Origin: JALZVT01 sp964634815
GTDB taxonomy: Bacteria; Pseudomonadota; Gammaproteobacteria; Pseudomonadales; Azotimanducaceae
Assembly (NCBI GenBank): GCA_964634815.1
Contig: CAZWMD010000001.1
Coordinates: forward strand, 124,001 to 188,000
Direction of reading: 5' to 3'
Length of the DNA: 64,000 nt
The notes under the pieces are model-generated. The model searched no databases, was not told the origin of the DNA, and worked only from the letters and a program-made list of their open reading frames with translations. Positions 61,609 through 64,000 of this stretch are shown here, in pieces; positions within the stretch are counted from its first letter, which is position 1, and each line of letters starts with the position of its first letter. Made by a program: the position numbers and the translations under genes.

Positions 61609-62970
61609 TTGAGGTTTTTATTGTTAGGGCTTTTTTGGCGCGCATTGATTGTGTTGTGCTCTTTGGGCTCTCTGTCGGCGTTAGCTGAATCTGACCAGTC
61701 GTCTTCTGCGGATCTGTGGTCTCGCCTCTACTCTTCGATCTATATCGAAGCTGGTGTGGGTTGGAACTACGCAAACAGTATTGATCTCGACTCCAGTGAT
61801 GCATCCATAGACTTTGATGCCGGCGTTTATGATTTCACCGGAGCCCTTGGAACCAAGATCGGTGACGGCTGGCGCGTAGAGCTGGGCTGGCAGGGAGCCC
61901 GTAATACCCCTGAAATTCTCTTTGGCCGGCAAGCAGAACTTGAACTCGATTCTGATGAACTTGATTTTCTGAAAACCAGGAGCCTGATGGTTTCTGTGTT
62001 GCGAGACCTGAAGATTGGCCAGGCGTTTCGGCCTTATGTGGGCGTTGGCGTAGGGCGCGCGAGCGTGGACCTGCGCTTTTCGGAAGCGTCGGTGAATGGT
62101 TTGTTCATCCAGCGACCCAGGCGCGACATAGTGAACGATAAAGACGCGGCGTTTGCCTATCAGTTCATTGCGGGTGTCACCGTACCTGTTACCCCCTGGC
62201 TCGATCTGGCTGCCGACTACAGATATCTTGGCGTCCCTTCTGTCGATCTTGTCGAGTCCGACGGCAGTGCTCTGACAACAAGCCATGGCCTTCAGTCGGC
62301 CTGGTTCAGGGTGCGCTTGCATGCGCCAGAAGCAAATGACCAACCGGTGCGCCGTCGCAACGCTGATGCACCACAAAAAGGTCTTTATCTTGCTGTGCTG
62401 GGCGGGGGAGGGTTCTCGGAAGATTCTGGACGAGAAAACGAGTTAACTATTGATGCCTTTGACCCTGGTCCAACTTTTTCGGTGGCTGTTGGCTATCAAG
62501 CGAGTCCGCGCGTTCGCATAGAGCTGGAAGGTGCTTATCGTCGAAATAATGTGGAGGTTATTGAGCTGGGGCCAGACATTGGGGAAGACGCCGCCTCGGG
62601 TGAGGTGCGAGCCTTTAGCCTGCTAGCCAATGCTTACTATGTCTTTCGGCCTGATGCTCTCGTACGACCATTTATTGGGCTCGGTGCAGGTTTTGTCCGA
62701 GCAGAGTTCGATATTGATGTGTTTGGTTTTTGCGCCAATTTTGTTTGTGGGGCTTTGCGTGAAGAGCTGTTCCTCGATACCAGCGATACACAGGCTACCT
62801 TTCAGGTAATGGCGGGTGTAGAGGCAGCGATCAGCTCGCGGCTGAAATTCACTGCCGATTATCGATATTTTAACTCGCTCGAGATGTCCGCCAGTCGGAC
62901 AAATATGGACGTTTTTCGGGGAACCCTGCGGAACACCTCGGTAGTGATGGGGTTGCGCTACAGCTTATAA
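61609..62970 (+). CDS. Outer-membrane protein with two tandem OmpA-like barrels
   Basis: 453 residues from TTG 61609, chosen because AGGA sits 5 bases upstream; a GTG at 61597 has no such site. Signal peptide cut near SALAES. Two similar halves follow: YIEAGVGWNYANS...RPYVGVGVGRASVDL...DLAADYRYLG, then LYLAVLGGGGFSED...RPFIGLGAGFVRAEF...KFTADYRYFN. Each half looks like an 8-strand barrel. Probable outer-membrane location; no ligand known. Confidence 0.8.
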   Translation: MRFLLLGLFWRALIVLCSLGSLSALAESDQSSSADLWSRLYSSIYIEAGVGWNYANSIDLDSSDASIDFDAGVYDFTGALGTKIGDGWRVELGWQGARNTPEILFGRQAELELDSDELDFLKTRSLMVSVLRDLKIGQAFRPYVGVGVGRASVDLRFSEASVNGLFIQRPRRDIVNDKDAAFAYQFIAGVTVPVTPWLDLAADYRYLGVPSVDLVESDGSALTTSHGLQSAWFRVRLHAPEANDQPVRRRNADAPQKGLYLAVLGGGGFSEDSGRENELTIDAFDPGPTFSVAVGYQASPRVRIELEGAYRRNNVEVIELGPDIGEDAASGEVRAFSLLANAYYVFRPDALVRPFIGLGAGFVRAEFDIDVFGFCANFVCGALREELFLDTSDTQATFQVMAGVEAAISSRLKFTADYRYFNSLEMSASRTNMDVFRGTLRNTSVVMGLRYSL

Positions 62971-63293
62971 ACGCGTGTGAAGCAGCTTAATTCGCCCTGA
63001 ATTCGATAAATTCTCCCCAAGCCAGATAATCATGTATAGTCAAATGGCTTAGAAACTCCTTCCCGATTTACTCCCGCGAGCTAATGCCTAGTCCCCAGTC
63101 TTAGATGTCTTCTTGGTTCTTTATCTTGGATAGTCTCTGATGGTCGGTCTCAGACCTTATTTCGCCAGCGCTTCGGCAATCACTTCTAAAGGCAAAACAG
63201 ATCGCCGATATTCTCGGCGGAAACCCCGTGCGCATGGTTGACTCCTAGGAATACGTACGAAATTAAGTCCGCCAGGCGGACAGGAAAATAGAT
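62971..63293 (+). other. Long leader region upstream of the RRM gene
   Basis: 323 bases without a convincing gene. Two hairpins: CGCCGA-TATTC-TCGGCG (63203-63219) and GTCCGC-CAG-GCGGAC (63267-63281), the latter just ahead of the AGGA ribosome-binding site. A long structured leader is typical of cold-regulated RNA-binding protein genes. A 33-codon frame (63140-63241) occurs here but lacks a ribosome-binding site. Confidence 0.5.
63267..63281 (+). promoter_or_regulatory. Hairpin before the RRM gene ribosome-binding site
   Basis: GTCCGC (63267-63272) and GCGGAC (63276-63281) form a perfect 6-bp stem with loop CAG, ending one base before AGGA and 12 bases before the ATG. It could act as a thermosensitive or protein-bound control element. 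Confidence 0.5.
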
Positions 63294-63554
63294 ATGAAAT
63301 TGTATGTAGGCAACCTTCCCTGGAGCACCACGGATAGCGATCTCTCAGAAATGTTTGCTGAGTTCGGCGCGGTTAATTCAGCCAGCGTCATCACCGATCG
63401 TGAGACCGGACGCTCTCGTGGCTTTGCTTTTGTTGAGATGGACAACGACAGCGGCAAGCGCGCTATGGAAGAACTGAACGGCCGCGAAGTTGGCGGGCGT
63501 GCGTTGAAGGTTAACGAGGCCAACGAGAAGCCCAAGCGCTCCTCTAACTGGTAG
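63294..63554 (+). CDS. Small RNA-binding protein with one RRM
   Basis: 86 residues, a single RNA recognition motif: RNP2 KLYVGNL (residues 2-8) and RNP1 RGFAFVEM (~41-48), with a short basic tail. Such bacterial RRM proteins are often cold-induced and bind single-stranded RNA. ATG 63294 follows AGGAAAATAGAT. No partner gene is evident. Confidence 0.95.
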   Translation: MKLYVGNLPWSTTDSDLSEMFAEFGAVNSASVITDRETGRSRGFAFVEMDNDSGKRAMEELNGREVGGRALKVNEANEKPKRSSNW

Positions 63555-63706
63555 AACAGCTCGATAACATCGGCTTGTGGCGGTTCGATAACACGTAAAA
63601 TTGGCGTAAAACAACCTGCTTGATTTTGCGGAACTGTCACAACTGAGCCGTCGACCGCTGTGCGACTGGATGTATACTTGGGTTTCTTGAACAGGAGACT
63701 TGAGCT

Positions 63707-64000
63707 ATGGATCTTAAAAGCATGGCAATTCAGATGGTGATGCAAAAGATGGGCGGTGGCGACGAGAGCGCTATCGGGAATGCTATTGGCTCGCTACTCG
63801 GTGGCGGTAGCGATGGTGATCTCGATATCGGCGGTCTGGCCAGCAAGTTTGCTGGTGGTGATCTCGGCGGTGCGTTGCAGTCCTGGCTTGGTGATGGTGA
63901 CAACGATGCCGTCTCCGCAGAACAGGTTACCTCAGCGCTGGGTGCCGAGAAGGTTGCAGAATTTGCACAGCAGCTGGGTATTGGTCAGGAAGAAGCAGGC
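63707..64000 (+). CDS. YidB-like (DUF937) protein, 3' end outside window
   Basis: 98 residues visible, open to the right edge. Gly/Asp-rich start MDLKSMAIQMVMQKMGG, then LLGGGSDGD, and a helical segment SAEQVTSALGAEKVAEFAQQLG matching the YidB/DUF937 pattern. Small cytoplasmic protein of unknown function. GGAG lies 8 bases upstream of ATG 63707. Confidence 0.85.
   Translation, partial: MDLKSMAIQMVMQKMGGGDESAIGNAIGSLLGGGSDGDLDIGGLASKFAGGDLGGALQSWLGDGDNDAVSAEQVTSALGAEKVAEFAQQLGIGQEEAG

Noticed and set aside
63140..63241. 33-codon plus-strand frame in the RRM leader
   Set aside because: No Shine-Dalgarno, one of its codon stretches forms the leader hairpin, and the composition looks random.
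1..64000. tRNA, rRNA or tmRNA genes, insertion sequences, phage genes
   Set aside because: By eye the intergenic stretches show no cloverleaf T-loop signatures or rRNA, and no transposase or integrase motifs occur. A tRNAscan or Infernal run would be decisive.

Overview
The window reads as chromosomal DNA of an aerobic gammaproteobacterium. It has moderate GC content and tightly packed genes. The gene order hemX-hemY / rho-trxA / ppx / hemB / rsd(algQ)-dsbB recalls the Pseudomonas chromosome, and the block yrfG-hslR-hslO-pckA with divergent nudE and cysQ recalls the enteric one. Several acyl-CoA dehydrogenases, an AtoE-type transporter, a CYP102-like fused P450 and a selenoprotein fit an aerobic environmental or marine heterotroph. 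I cannot name the genus. One 100-N gap shows that the sequence is a draft assembly.

Layout. 1-6404: the end of hemX, then hemY, rho, trxA, ppx and hemB (tetrapyrrole synthesis, transcription termination, redox, polyphosphate). 6517-9974: a minus-strand run of parA-like, yheS (ABC-F) and a TetR regulator. 10209-12291: an oxidoreductase-dsbB-rsd operon ending in a clear intrinsic terminator. 12361-18601: gshA-acpH, pckA, and yrfG-hslR-hslO. 18668-20371: nudE (split by a false assembly gap) and cysQ. 20372-21408: a near-consensus LexA box, a long structured leader, a candidate 42-residue membrane peptide, and a STAS/SEC14-like gene. 21511-30076: an acyl-CoA-dehydrogenase-like flavoprotein, a LysR regulator, a citrate-synthase-like enzyme, a SIMPL protein coupled to a CYP102-like P450-reductase fusion, and a lipoprotein-MarR pair behind two palindromic operators. 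30112-41993: a hybrid sensor kinase, AtoE, two esterase/DUF3445 genes, GDPD, MutT-like, an M48 protease, an XRE/membrane-protein module, a GST and kdsD. 41990-48239: a five-gene minus-strand operon (acyl-CoA dehydrogenase, UGSC-motif selenoprotein, its partner, carboxylesterase, ThDP decarboxylase). 48375-64000: an M20 peptidase, an MFS transporter head-to-head with an Ntn acylase, a methyltransferase-PhyH pair, amidohydrolase-VOC, a large secreted propeller protein, a 2-hydroxyacid dehydrogenase, a double beta-barrel protein, an RRM protein, and the start of a YidB-like gene.

The most notable signals are: (i) an in-frame UGA at 46728-46730 that joins two open frames into one UGSC selenoprotein, with a SECIS-like hairpin just downstream, inside a catabolic-looking operon; (ii) a strong SOS box ahead of a long leader and a tiny membrane peptide whose start is folded into a stem, in the manner of SOS-induced membrane peptides such as TisB or SidA; (iii) a 55-base exact duplication flanking the N gap, which shows the gap is an artefact; (iv) several compact operator/promoter structures and probable non-ATG starts.
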